This document shows, in pieces, positions 26,737 through 35,143 of a stretch of 64,000 bases of DNA. A model generated the notes under the pieces. The model had not been told where the DNA came from. It was given only the letters and a program-made list of their open reading frames with translations, and searched no databases. Source of the stretch: Pseudomonadota bacterium (GTDB lineage Bacteria; Pseudomonadota; Gammaproteobacteria; Steroidobacterales; Steroidobacteraceae); the NCBI GenBank assembly GCA_025357635.1, contig JANXOV010000009.1:1-64000 (forward strand), read 5' to 3'. The position numbers were made by a program, and so were the translations under genes. The number at the start of each line of letters is the position of its first letter. Position 1 is the first letter of the stretch.

Positions 26737-27087
26737 TTGCGAAGCCCAAGTAACAAGCCGGGACTGTTGACGCTGACGATCAAGGACAAGAGCGCCCTGT
26801 ATCTGGCGTACATGCCTTTTGTCAAGAATGGCGGCCTGTTCATTCCGACCAACAGCAACTATCGCCTGGGGGATGAAGTGTTCATGCTGCTCAATCTCAT
26901 GGGCGAGGAAGAAAAGCTGCCCGTTGCCGGCCGCGTCATCTGGATGACGCCCAAAGGCGCCTCGTCGCGACGCACAGCCGGTATCGGCGTGCAATTCAGC
27001 GATCAGGACCGGGGCAACACCCAGAAGAAGATTGAAAATTACCTGGCAGGCGCGTTGGGCGGCGACAAGCCCACGCACACGATGTAG
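26737..27087 (+). CDS. pilZ: PilZ-domain protein, type IV pilus PilZ type
   Basis: 116 aa. LTLTIKDKSALYLAYMPFVKNGGLFIPT, read as LTLTIKDKSALY then MPFVKNGGLFIPT, is the typical start of the pilus-assembly PilZ, followed by VFMLLNLMGEEEKLPVAGRVIW and RTAGIGVQF. The c-di-GMP-binding RxxxR and D/NxSxxG motifs are missing, as in pilus PilZ proteins. No ATG is available: the first start codon is a TTG at 26737. An out-of-frame ATG at 26730 overlapping the holB stop opens only a 7-codon ORF (MKFAKPK), which might couple translation. Confidence 0.85.
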   Translation: MRSPSNKPGLLTLTIKDKSALYLAYMPFVKNGGLFIPTNSNYRLGDEVFMLLNLMGEEEKLPVAGRVIWMTPKGASSRRTAGIGVQFSDQDRGNTQKKIENYLAGALGGDKPTHTM

Positions 27088-27093
27088 GCAGAC

Positions 27094-28155
27094 TCAGCGG
27101 TTCGCGCCAACCGTTTCAGTCGCGGCCAAGCCGCCCTTCAACACATAGGCATCAAAACCGCGCTCGCTCAGAATGTACGCAGCCGCGGAACTTCGACGTC
27201 CGGTGTCGCAGCAAAGTACGTAGGACACATCGCGGTCGAGCGCATTGAGTTTCAGGCGGATGAAATACAGCGGAATGTTCACCGCCTCGTCGATGCGAAA
27301 GTTTTGAAACTCACTGGGCAGGCGCACGTCCAGCCACTTGCCGCCTTTGGCGACCAATTTCTTCGCGCCTTCGTAATCGACCCATTGCAAAAGCGGTTCA
27401 TTGAGCAACGTTTGGAAATCCTGCTTTCCCAAGCGCATCAGGCTGCCTTCGGTTTGCATCACCACGGTTGCGTTGCGTTTGGCTTCGGCAATCAGCGCCT
27501 CTTCACCAAAGCTGTCGCCGGGGCCCAACTCGGCCAGTTTGATGCCTTCCTTGTTCAGCGGCGTCTCTCGGGTGACGGTGCACTTGCCGGACATCACCAC
27601 ATAGAAAAAGTCGCCTTCCGTTCCCTGCTTGATCACCACGTCGCCGGCACGGTAGTTGATGCGTTGCATACGCATGAAAATAGCTTGAATGTTGGCCGGT
27701 GGAATGCGATGAAAGGCCTTCGTCTGCAGCAACGTGGTCATCCAATCGGCGTTTTCGTCCACGCCGGTGCGGCTCAACTCACCGACTTCGTATTGACCGG
27801 TCTGATCCCAGGTGATCAGGACATCGAGCAGTTCGCTGTCGATGCTGATGTATTGAATGTTATCCATGGCGCGCGCCGTGTACTTGCGCGGCATGGCTGG
27901 TGCTAACGCTGAACGCGCTTCGGGCGTCCCGCCTTTGATCGTTCCCAAGGTGCGGTCGTTGGATCGCAATTCCACCGTGCCGGCCACGACATAGAAGGTG
28001 CGCTTGTCGGTGTCGCCCTCCTTGAAAAGAATCCGGCCTGCGGGGAGTTCCTTGAGTTGCGTTTTGCGGGCGAGCGCCTGCACGTTTTCAGCCTTCAGAC
28101 CATCCAGAGGCGAAAACGACTTCAACACCGAAACTTCAACAGGCCTTTCTTCCAT
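27094..28155 (-). CDS. Two cyclic-nucleotide-binding domains fused to rhodanese
   Basis: 353 aa, no signal peptide or HTH. Domain 1 (about 10-125) is cNMP-like but degenerate (GRILFKEGDTDKRTFYVVAG). Domain 2 (about 140-255) is better preserved (AGDVVIKQGTEGDFFYVVMS, GPGDSFGEEALIAEAKRNATV). The C-terminal rhodanese (about 260-345) has WLDVRLPSEF, AVNIPLYFIR and CCDTGRRSSAAAYILSERG, with the active-site Cys in the CDTGRRS loop. Likely a sensor whose sulphurtransferase domain is controlled by nucleotide binding; substrate unknown. It stands alone, convergent with pilZ. Confidence 0.82.
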   Translation of the reverse strand: MEERPVEVSVLKSFSPLDGLKAENVQALARKTQLKELPAGRILFKEGDTDKRTFYVVAGTVELRSNDRTLGTIKGGTPEARSALAPAMPRKYTARAMDNIQYISIDSELLDVLITWDQTGQYEVGELSRTGVDENADWMTTLLQTKAFHRIPPANIQAIFMRMQRINYRAGDVVIKQGTEGDFFYVVMSGKCTVTRETPLNKEGIKLAELGPGDSFGEEALIAEAKRNATVVMQTEGSLMRLGKQDFQTLLNEPLLQWVDYEGAKKLVAKGGKWLDVRLPSEFQNFRIDEAVNIPLYFIRLKLNALDRDVSYVLCCDTGRRSSAAAYILSERGFDAYVLKGGLAATETVGANR

Positions 28156-28219
28156 TACAACCCTATGATTTTGCGCACGAATCCTACCACAGCAGGCGCG
28201 CGTGCAGTGGCTTGGCCGA

Positions 28220-30250
28220 TCAATCGGTCATCGCGTCCCAGCCCGGATCGGGTCTGAACCGCTCGCCGTACCGCTGTTCAAGTTCTTGCAAACGCTGCCG
28301 AACCACCGCTATTCCACGGCTTTTTGCATATTGCAGGGGTCCGCCGCGAAACGGCGCAAACCCAGTCGCAAAAATCACGCCTGCATCCAGCAAATCGTGA
28401 TCTTCCACTATCTTCTCACGCAAAATCGCCGCTGCTTCATTGACCATGGTCAGGATCAGCCGGTCTTCCAGGTCCGGCGGGGCCGGGGCCGTCTCGGCCG
28501 CCGGCCGCAAGGGCTTGCCGTTTTCCCATTGATAAAATCCCTGGCCTGTCTTTCGGCCCAGCTTCTTGGCATCCACCAGCTGAGTGAGCGCGGCCGGCGC
28601 CGAGCCCCCGACTGCCCCGGCCAGCACCCGTCCGACGCTCAGGCACACATCCAAGCCAACCACGTCGGCCAGTTCGATCGGCCCCATCGGCATGCCGAAG
28701 CGCACGCAGGTCCGGTCGATGACCGAGGCTGGCGTGCCGCTGTCCAGTGCAAAAAGTGCCTCGTTGATATAGGGCATGAGAATCCGGTTGACCACGAACC
28801 CCGGCGCGCTCCTGCAAGGCAGCGGGAGTTTGTCGAGCTTGCGTACGAAGGCCAGCGCCGCCTGCCCGACCGACGCGCGGGTTCGGCTGCCGCGCACGAC
28901 CTCGATCAATTGCATCTGCGCCACGGGGTTGAAAAAATGAATCCCGACCAGCCTGTCGGGATCCCGCATCTTCTCGGACAAAGTCTCGATCATCAGGCTC
29001 GATGTGTTGGTGGCGAGGAGGGCATCGGGCTTCATGACGGATTCCAGCTGAGCGTACAACGCCTGCTTGGCTTGCGCGTTCTCGACAATAGCCTCGATCA
29101 CGACGTCGGCATCCTGCGCGCCACCGCCGCCGGCATCCGCACGCAACCGCGCCAGCGCATCCGCTGCCGCCTGCGGATCTTTGAGCCGGCGCTCGAAAAA
29201 CACCTTGGCCCGTTCCATCGCCGGTTTGATCAATTCTTCGCTGCGATCCTGCAGTGTGACGGTCATGCCGCGCAGCGCTGCCCATGCGGCGATATCCCCG
29301 CCCATGACGCCGGCGCCAACCACATGTACATGACGGCAGTCCAGTTTGGTCTTTCCGGCGAGCCCCTTGAGGCGGTCCTGCAACAGGAATACGCGCACCA
29401 GATTGCGCGCGGACGGCGAGCACATCAACTCGCCAATGGAGCGCGCCTCGGCCTCGTAACTGGCCGCTCCGGCGGCGCCATAGTCGCGCCATAAATCGAC
29501 GATCGCGAAGGGTGCAGGGTAGTGGTCGCGCGTGGCCTTCTGTCGTACGCCGGCCTCGATCTGCTTGGATATGAAAGGCCGGACGAAACCCCAGTTGAGT
29601 ACTTTTTCGGCAAACGGCGCGCTGCGCCGGGCCGCCTTTTCCTTGATCAATTGCTGCGCAACCTCGACGGCCTGATCCGGCGCGGCAAGCCGGTCGATCA
29701 GGCCCAGCGCCAGCGCACGATCGGCCCTGACGGGTTTTCCGGTCAGCATGAGTTCCATCGCCGGCCGCACGCCGATCAATCGCACGCTGCGCACAGTGCC
29801 GCCGAAGCCCGGATGAATTCCCAGCTGAACCTCCGGCAGCCCGAGGGTCAGCTTGCCGTCATCGACGCCGACGCGGTATGTACAGGCCAGGGCCAGTTCA
29901 AGCCCGCCGCCCAGGGCGAAACCTTGAATCACCGCCGCGCTGGGGCAGGGCAGTGCTTCCAGCCGATCCAGAACTGCCTGCCCCGCGCGAATCAGTTCAA
30001 AGGCATCGGCCGGCGATTGCAGAGTGGTGAACTCCTTGATGTCGGCGCCGGCGATGAAACCGCTCTTCTTTGCCGAGGTGATGATCACTCCACGGGGCTT
30101 TCGCGCCAGGATGTCAGTCAAATGCCGATCCAGCTCCTGCAGCACCGGGCGCGACAGCACGTTGGCGCTGGTGCCGGGCTTGTCCATGCTCAGCCAGGCC
30201 AGGCCAGTGTCGTCGTAACGCAGATTCCAGCAGGTCTCGTTATCCGTCAT
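28220..30250 (-). CDS. FadB/FadJ-type enoyl-CoA hydratase / 3-hydroxyacyl-CoA dehydrogenase
   Basis: 676 aa. N-terminal crotonase domain (1-190): SGFIAGADIKEFT, FALGGGLELALACTYR and LGLPEVQLGIHPGFGGTVR with both catalytic glutamates. NAD-binding domain from about 305 (VHVVGAGVMGGDIAAWAA) with LVGIHFFNPVAQMQLIEVV (catalytic His) and the C-terminal 3HCDH domain (PGFVVNRILMPYINEA), then a second partial one (FATGFAPFRGGPLQY). It performs two steps of fatty acid beta-oxidation. Somewhat shorter than E. coli FadB/FadJ (about 715-730). No thiolase gene is adjacent. Confidence 0.9.
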   Translation of the reverse strand: MTDNETCWNLRYDDTGLAWLSMDKPGTSANVLSRPVLQELDRHLTDILARKPRGVIITSAKKSGFIAGADIKEFTTLQSPADAFELIRAGQAVLDRLEALPCPSAAVIQGFALGGGLELALACTYRVGVDDGKLTLGLPEVQLGIHPGFGGTVRSVRLIGVRPAMELMLTGKPVRADRALALGLIDRLAAPDQAVEVAQQLIKEKAARRSAPFAEKVLNWGFVRPFISKQIEAGVRQKATRDHYPAPFAIVDLWRDYGAAGAASYEAEARSIGELMCSPSARNLVRVFLLQDRLKGLAGKTKLDCRHVHVVGAGVMGGDIAAWAALRGMTVTLQDRSEELIKPAMERAKVFFERRLKDPQAAADALARLRADAGGGGAQDADVVIEAIVENAQAKQALYAQLESVMKPDALLATNTSSLMIETLSEKMRDPDRLVGIHFFNPVAQMQLIEVVRGSRTRASVGQAALAFVRKLDKLPLPCRSAPGFVVNRILMPYINEALFALDSGTPASVIDRTCVRFGMPMGPIELADVVGLDVCLSVGRVLAGAVGGSAPAALTQLVDAKKLGRKTGQGFYQWENGKPLRPAAETAPAPPDLEDRLILTMVNEAAAILREKIVEDHDLLDAGVIFATGFAPFRGGPLQYAKSRGIAVVRQRLQELEQRYGERFRPDPGWDAMTD

Positions 30251-30274
30251 TTACAATACTCCGGGCATGCGCAA

Positions 30275-31060
30275 TCAAGATCCGGACTGTATCGTGAAAT
30301 CGCAAACCAGCGGCAGGTGATCCGACAATCTGACGTCCGGAATGCTGAATCGATCGACGTGAATTTCGCGGCTGTGCAGGATGAAATCCAGCTCTTTGCG
30401 CGGATTGCGGCTCGGATAGGACGGCAGACCCTTGAGGTTGGCGCTCGTCAGGCCCGAGGCGCGGGTGAACAGATAGATCTCATGTTCACCCCAGAAGGTG
30501 TTGAAGTCGCCGGCGACGATCACCGGCTTGGTTGTTTTGCTGACGAGTTCATGCAGATAGCGCAGCTGATACTGCCGGTGGCGAAACTTCAGCGACAGAT
30601 GGACCAGAAAGATGGCCACGTTGTCGAGTTCCAATTCGATGATGAGACGCTTGATGCCGGTGTCAAAGTAGTGAAATCGCTCACCTCGCACGCTGGGCGC
30701 GGCCAGGAATGCATTGGCCTGTTTGCGCACGATCGGCACCAGTTGATTGAAGGACGTCACGCCATACTTGCATTCGTAGGTGGAGTAATGGCCCAGCGAG
30801 CGGGCGATCACGTCGGCCTGGTTGACCATGCCTGATCGGATCGAGCCGGTGTCGACCTCGATCAGGCCCACCACGTCCGGCTCCTGCTGCTTGATGAATT
30901 CGGTGATCTGGCGCAGCACCAACGGGTTTGAACGCAAATACCCTGCGCCGGGCAGGGGAAGGTGGAAGGCGGGTCCGACTCCGGTCGCATACCTGATGTT
31001 GTAAATCAACAATCTCACCGCTGCGATTGTATCGGTGGCCACAGTGTTGCGCATGACCAT
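30275..31060 (-). CDS. Endonuclease/exonuclease/phosphatase-family hydrolase
   Basis: 261 aa. EEP fold: LLIYNIRYATG, Glu in PDVVGLIEVDTG, FLVHLSLKFRHRQ, AGDFNTFWGEHE (catalytic D-x-N), KELDFILHSREI and LSDHLPLVCDF (Ser-Asp-His). A metal-dependent phosphodiesterase; substrate (nucleic acid, phospholipid or inositol phosphate) cannot be told. No signal peptide. Start is ATG 31060 or 31054. It is divergent from the TIR-like gene with only 21 bp between. Confidence 0.83.
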   Translation of the reverse strand: MVMRNTVATDTIAAVRLLIYNIRYATGVGPAFHLPLPGAGYLRSNPLVLRQITEFIKQQEPDVVGLIEVDTGSIRSGMVNQADVIARSLGHYSTYECKYGVTSFNQLVPIVRKQANAFLAAPSVRGERFHYFDTGIKRLIIELELDNVAIFLVHLSLKFRHRQYQLRYLHELVSKTTKPVIVAGDFNTFWGEHEIYLFTRASGLTSANLKGLPSYPSRNPRKELDFILHSREIHVDRFSIPDVRLSDHLPLVCDFTIQSGS

Positions 31061-31081
31061 CGTCCGGTTAAACTACGGTGC

Positions 31082-31537
31082 ATGAGCGGACCCAACGAAC
31101 CCATTCGCCTGTTCGTCTGCCACCTGTGGGCGGAGAATGACGACTATTCGCGCGTTTTCGAGTACCTGGAAGCACCGGGAACGTTCTATTACCGCAGTAC
31201 CAGTGAGCCTCACCTGAGGCGGCCCATCGACAAAGAGGCGCAGCGTGAAGACCTGCGGCGGCAGATCGCGCCGGCCGAAGTGATCATCGTCACCCCTGGC
31301 ATTTTCCTGGCGCAGCCGGAATTGGTCGGGTTTCAGCTGACCTTTGCCAAGGCGGCGGACAAGCCGGTGGTTGCGCTCGAGTTCTTCGGATCAACCGAAA
31401 AACTGCCCAAGGGCATCACCGACTTCGCGGATGAAATCGTAGGATGGAATGACAGGCTATTGACCGATGCGCTGCGCCGCCAAGCGCGTCATGAAGACAC
31501 GACGCGCTGGGATACGATCGAATTCAAGCTCGATTGA
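31082..31537 (+). CDS. TIR-like (DUF1863/ThsB-type) small protein
   Basis: 151 aa, a single domain. RLFVCHLWAENDDYSRVFEY, FYYRSTSEPHL, DLRRQIAPAEVIIVTPGIFL, KAADKPVVALEFFGS and EIVGWNDRLLTDALR match the TIR-like family of MTH538 and Thoeris ThsB. At the position where related proteins have a W-x3-E-I segment with the likely catalytic Glu, this protein reads LVGFQLTFAK, so the Glu appears to be Gln. It could be a catalytically weak or signalling-only TIR. Function unknown. The frame is open upstream to 30962, but that lies in the divergent gene. Confidence 0.68.
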   Translation: MSGPNEPIRLFVCHLWAENDDYSRVFEYLEAPGTFYYRSTSEPHLRRPIDKEAQREDLRRQIAPAEVIIVTPGIFLAQPELVGFQLTFAKAADKPVVALEFFGSTEKLPKGITDFADEIVGWNDRLLTDALRRQARHEDTTRWDTIEFKLD

Positions 31538-31901
31538 CGCTCGCAATGGTGGCCGGGATTTCCGGATGCAGTGTCACCACGGAGGCCATCGGCCTGCTCG
31601 TGCTTTGACTGACGCCGCTGATCGCTCCGAATATTTCCACGATCAGCGCTGCGCATTCATCCGCTTCGTGGTTGGACATCTTGCGCACCGAGGCGGTGAC
31701 TTCGTCCTCACCGGGTTGCGGTCGAACGTTGCTCAGACTGCGCATGACTTTTGAAAAATTTTCCCGCAACTCGCGTGGCAGCTGATCCTCTTTGAGGTCT
31801 GCCAGATGACGGCGGTAGGCGCCAATCAATCGGTGCTTGATGGGCGTCGATCGAACCAACTCGAGCGTTGCCGACTGAAAACATTCCCAAGCGCTGGCCA
31901 T
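31524..31901 (-). CDS. Hypothetical protein, mostly helical
   Basis: 125 aa, not recognised. It starts MASAWECFQSATLELVRST and continues with IKHRLIGAYRRHLADLKEDQLPRE in pieces, then VRKMSNHEADECAALIVEIF. It looks soluble, helical and charged, with no membrane segment or signal. Its 3' end overlaps the TIR-like gene by 14 bp tail to tail. An inverted repeat covers its translation start region. Codon usage resembles its neighbours, so I take it as a real gene. Confidence 0.6.
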   Translation of the reverse strand: MASAWECFQSATLELVRSTPIKHRLIGAYRRHLADLKEDQLPRELRENFSKVMRSLSNVRPQPGEDEVTASVRKMSNHEADECAALIVEIFGAISGVSQSTSRPMASVVTLHPEIPATIASVNRA

Positions 31902-31906
31902 ATGCA

Positions 31907-31925
31907 GAAACCTTAAAGTGGTTTC
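31907..31925. repeat. Inverted repeat at the translation start of the hypothetical gene
   Basis: GAAACC-ttaaagt-GGTTTC, 6-7-6, ending 6 bp upstream of the start codon at 31901. On the mRNA the hairpin would include the only ribosome-binding-like AAGG. It may be an operator or a translational hairpin; either is inference. Confidence 0.35.
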
Positions 31926-32062
31926 GAGGTTAAATTAATGTTCAGATTCTTGTTAAATCAATGAACTGCAGGGCGAATATACAAGAGTTTTTACAAAAGA
32001 CAACGCGGAATTTATGCGCTACTTCACATCGGGGATTTATTAGTGGGTTAGAGCGGCTTTAT

Positions 32063-35000
32063 CTAGTCATTTATTCTAATAGTACTCAACACATTGTTTA
32101 CATTGTGTTTATTAATCTCTGGCGGAATGAGTTTGTACATAACAGGCGTAACGATGCGCGCCAGCACCGTCGAGGAAATCAGTCCGCCGATGATCACCCA
32201 GGCCATGGGGGAGTAAAACGTCGAGTTTTGCAAAGCCAAAGGCAGCAACCCGCCGATGGCAGTGGCCGAGGTCAGCAGGATCGGCAGGAAACGAACTTCG
32301 CCGCCGCGCTCAATGGCAGCGTCGAGTTCCATCCCCGATTCGCGCAGTTGGTTGGTAAAGTCCACCAGCAGAATCGAGTTCTTTATTTCGATCCCTATCA
32401 GCGCAATGAACCCGATGGTGGCCGTGAACGACAGCGTGTTACCGGTCACGAACAGCGCCAACAGTCCGCCGAGCGCACCGAGTGGGATGACCGTCAGCAC
32501 GATCAGCACGGATTTGAAGTTTCCGAACTCCAGTACGAGTACGCAGAAGATGCCAAAGACGGCAATAAGAATGGCTGTGCCCATGCCGCCCAGGCTTTCT
32601 TCTCGGCTCTCGATTTCGCCTGCCAGCATGTACCGATAGCCATGGGGCCATGGGTACTGGTTCAACTTGGCGCGAATCACCTGGGTCACCTGATCCGTAT
32701 TGAACCCGTTTGCCGTGTAGGCCGTGAGCGTGGATTCGCGCTGTCGGTTGTAACGGGTGATCTGGGTCGGCGAGGCGGCAAACTCAATGCTGCCAAGCTG
32801 CGCGAGCGGCAGTGATGCCCCCTCGGCATTGACCACGCGCACGTTCTGCAAGGCATCCAGCGTCGGCCGTGCCTGGATCGGCGTACGGACGGTGATATCG
32901 TATTGCTCGCCGTTGGGGTCCTTGAACTGCCCGGCGTTGCTGCCGGACACGGCCAGTCGAACCGCCCGGTTCATCTCCAGGCGCGATACACCCAGCAACG
33001 CGAGCTTTTGCGAATCGACCTTCAACTTCAGATCGCTGCGCATGAGGCGCAGTGGATTCACGACATCGCGGGTTCCGGCCGTGCTCTTGATCAGTTGCTC
33101 GATCTGAGCGGACAAGCGACTCAGTTCTTTCAAGTCCGGTCCCAGCACCCGTACAGCGATGGGCGCATCCAGCGGCGGCCCGTTTTCGAACTCCTTGACG
33201 CTGATTTCGGCGTTGGGATAGGCGTTGAGATCCTTACGCAGGGCGTCCAGATGCGCCGGCGTTTCACGGGACGAATAGCGCTTCAACTGCACGAACACGT
33301 CGGCGATATTGGTCGCCTCGTCCAGTGGTATCACGTTGTAATACACCTTCGGATTGTTGTTGCCGAGGTTGGAAAAGTAGCTCGCGACCTCACGGTCGCT
33401 GGCAAGACGCGCTTCGACGAACCGCAACGCTTTGTCCGTCTCCGTCAAACTGGCGCCCTCGGGGGTCTTGATTGAGACGATGAATTGCGGAGTGTCGGCT
33501 TTGGGGAACAGCGCCTTGGGTATGGCCAGAAATCCGCCGGCCATGAGCGCAATCAGCACCGCCACGGCGGCGATCGTTTTCCTTGGTGATCCCAGCGCGG
33601 CGTGCAGCAACGGGGTGTAGAAGCGATGAATGCCGCGTTGAACCACCTGCAGAATCCGATTGCCGGCGCCGCTGTCGTGCGCCGGGAAGAAGCGGCTGGC
33701 CAGAAAGGGAATGATGGTGAGCGACACCAACAATGAGGCGATGACCGTCGCAAGCACGGCGGAGGGCAGCGACCGGATGAACTTGCCGGCGTTTCCTGGC
33801 AGAAACATCAGCGGCAGAAAGGCAAGGCACAGACACACGGTGCAACCGAGAATGGCGATGAATATCTGGCGCGTGCCGGAGATTGCCGCTGAGATTCGAT
33901 CCTGGCCTTCGCGCAGATGCCGCGCGATGTTTTCCACCACCACGACCGAATCATCGACCAGCAATCCTAGCGCGACGATGAACCCGGCGATCGACAGCTG
34001 GTTCAGAGAGAATCCGACAAAGTCCAGCGCCGCGATGCCGATTGCGAGCGACAGAGGGATCGAGATCATGACGATGCCGGCAGCGCGGAACCCCAGCGGC
34101 AGCAGCGTGACCGCCACCAGTATGATGGCGATGCTCAGGTCGATGCTCAGACGGTTCAAGCGCGCGCTTACGTTGACGGACTGGTCGAAGCCCCTTTCCA
34201 GCTTTACGTTGGCGGGCAGGTCCTTGGCGAACTCCTCGATGACGGCCGTGAGCCCGGCGCGCGTGGTGAAGATGTTGAAATTGTCCTTTTGGTTGGCGGT
34301 TACGAATACCGCGCGCCTGCCGTTGAAGCGCCCCATATAGGTCTGTTCCTTCGTGGCCCAGCTCACCTCGGCGATGTCCGCGACCTTGACGATGCGGCCG
34401 CCGGCGGAGCTGACGACGGTGTTGCGGACGTCGTCCAGATTTTCGAAGTTGCCGCTCGATTTGATGCTGAAGCTGCGCGGACCGATCTCGATGCGCCCGC
34501 CAGGAATGCTGGCGTTTTCCGCCTGCAATGCCTGCGCGACCCGGTCCGCCGAAACGCCCAGCAGCGCCAGCCGTTTCAAATCCACGGCCACGCGCAGTTC
34601 CCGCTTGGGAACGGCCCAATAGTCGGATTGGCGAACGCCCTTGACGCCCTTGAGCCGGTCCTTCAGTTCGCGTGCGAGATCCTCGAGCTGGCGGTAGGGC
34701 GCTTCGTCGGACACGAGCGCGAGTTGCACGATGTTGACCAGACCGGGATTGACTTTGCGTATTTCGATTCTGGCAAGCCCCGCGGGCAGGTTAGGCCGGA
34801 TCGCATTGATCTCCCGCGTGATCTCATCGTATTTTTTTTCCGAATCGACATACGCCTCGAACTCGACGTTGAGGATGGCCACGCTGTCAGAGACCGTCGT
34901 GATGATCTTTTTCAGATCATCGATCTCGTTCAGCCGGTCCTCGATGGGCTTTGCGACCAGGCGTTCCATTTCCACGGCGTCGGCTCCGGGATACACGGCC

Positions 35001-35143
35001 GATATCAGGAACGCGGTGATTGGAAAATTCGGATCCTCAGAGCGTGGAATGGAGATGAGTGCGGCAGCGCCCAATGCCGTGAGCAGGCCGAATACGACCA
35101 CCGTGAACTGCCAGCGGCGGATCGGAAACTCAAGAAAGGTCAT
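32063..35143 (-). CDS. RND efflux transporter, inner-membrane permease (HAE type)
   Basis: 1026 aa. Twelve-helix RND layout: first helix then AALISIPRSEDPNFPITAF, VAKPIEDRLNEIDDLKKI, a TM4 with GLLVDDSVVVVENIARHL (paired proton-relay aspartates), LPGNAGKFIRSLP, and GIEIKNSILLVDFTNQLRESG. It is the proton-driven pump of the TolC-MFP-RND set. The last about 20 residues (PPEINKHNVNNVLSTIRIND) exceed the usual end and are encoded by strikingly AT-rich DNA. The start overlaps the adaptor gene by 4 bp. Confidence 0.92.
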   Translation of the reverse strand: MTFLEFPIRRWQFTVVVFGLLTALGAAALISIPRSEDPNFPITAFLISAVYPGADAVEMERLVAKPIEDRLNEIDDLKKIITTVSDSVAILNVEFEAYVDSEKKYDEITREINAIRPNLPAGLARIEIRKVNPGLVNIVQLALVSDEAPYRQLEDLARELKDRLKGVKGVRQSDYWAVPKRELRVAVDLKRLALLGVSADRVAQALQAENASIPGGRIEIGPRSFSIKSSGNFENLDDVRNTVVSSAGGRIVKVADIAEVSWATKEQTYMGRFNGRRAVFVTANQKDNFNIFTTRAGLTAVIEEFAKDLPANVKLERGFDQSVNVSARLNRLSIDLSIAIILVAVTLLPLGFRAAGIVMISIPLSLAIGIAALDFVGFSLNQLSIAGFIVALGLLVDDSVVVVENIARHLREGQDRISAAISGTRQIFIAILGCTVCLCLAFLPLMFLPGNAGKFIRSLPSAVLATVIASLLVSLTIIPFLASRFFPAHDSGAGNRILQVVQRGIHRFYTPLLHAALGSPRKTIAAVAVLIALMAGGFLAIPKALFPKADTPQFIVSIKTPEGASLTETDKALRFVEARLASDREVASYFSNLGNNNPKVYYNVIPLDEATNIADVFVQLKRYSSRETPAHLDALRKDLNAYPNAEISVKEFENGPPLDAPIAVRVLGPDLKELSRLSAQIEQLIKSTAGTRDVVNPLRLMRSDLKLKVDSQKLALLGVSRLEMNRAVRLAVSGSNAGQFKDPNGEQYDITVRTPIQARPTLDALQNVRVVNAEGASLPLAQLGSIEFAASPTQITRYNRQRESTLTAYTANGFNTDQVTQVIRAKLNQYPWPHGYRYMLAGEIESREESLGGMGTAILIAVFGIFCVLVLEFGNFKSVLIVLTVIPLGALGGLLALFVTGNTLSFTATIGFIALIGIEIKNSILLVDFTNQLRESGMELDAAIERGGEVRFLPILLTSATAIGGLLPLALQNSTFYSPMAWVIIGGLISSTVLARIVTPVMYKLIPPEINKHNVNNVLSTIRIND

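Noticed and set aside
31082-31537. Full Thoeris defence system
   Set aside because: No thsA-like (SIR2 or other effector) gene is next to the TIR-like gene, and the catalytic position looks altered.
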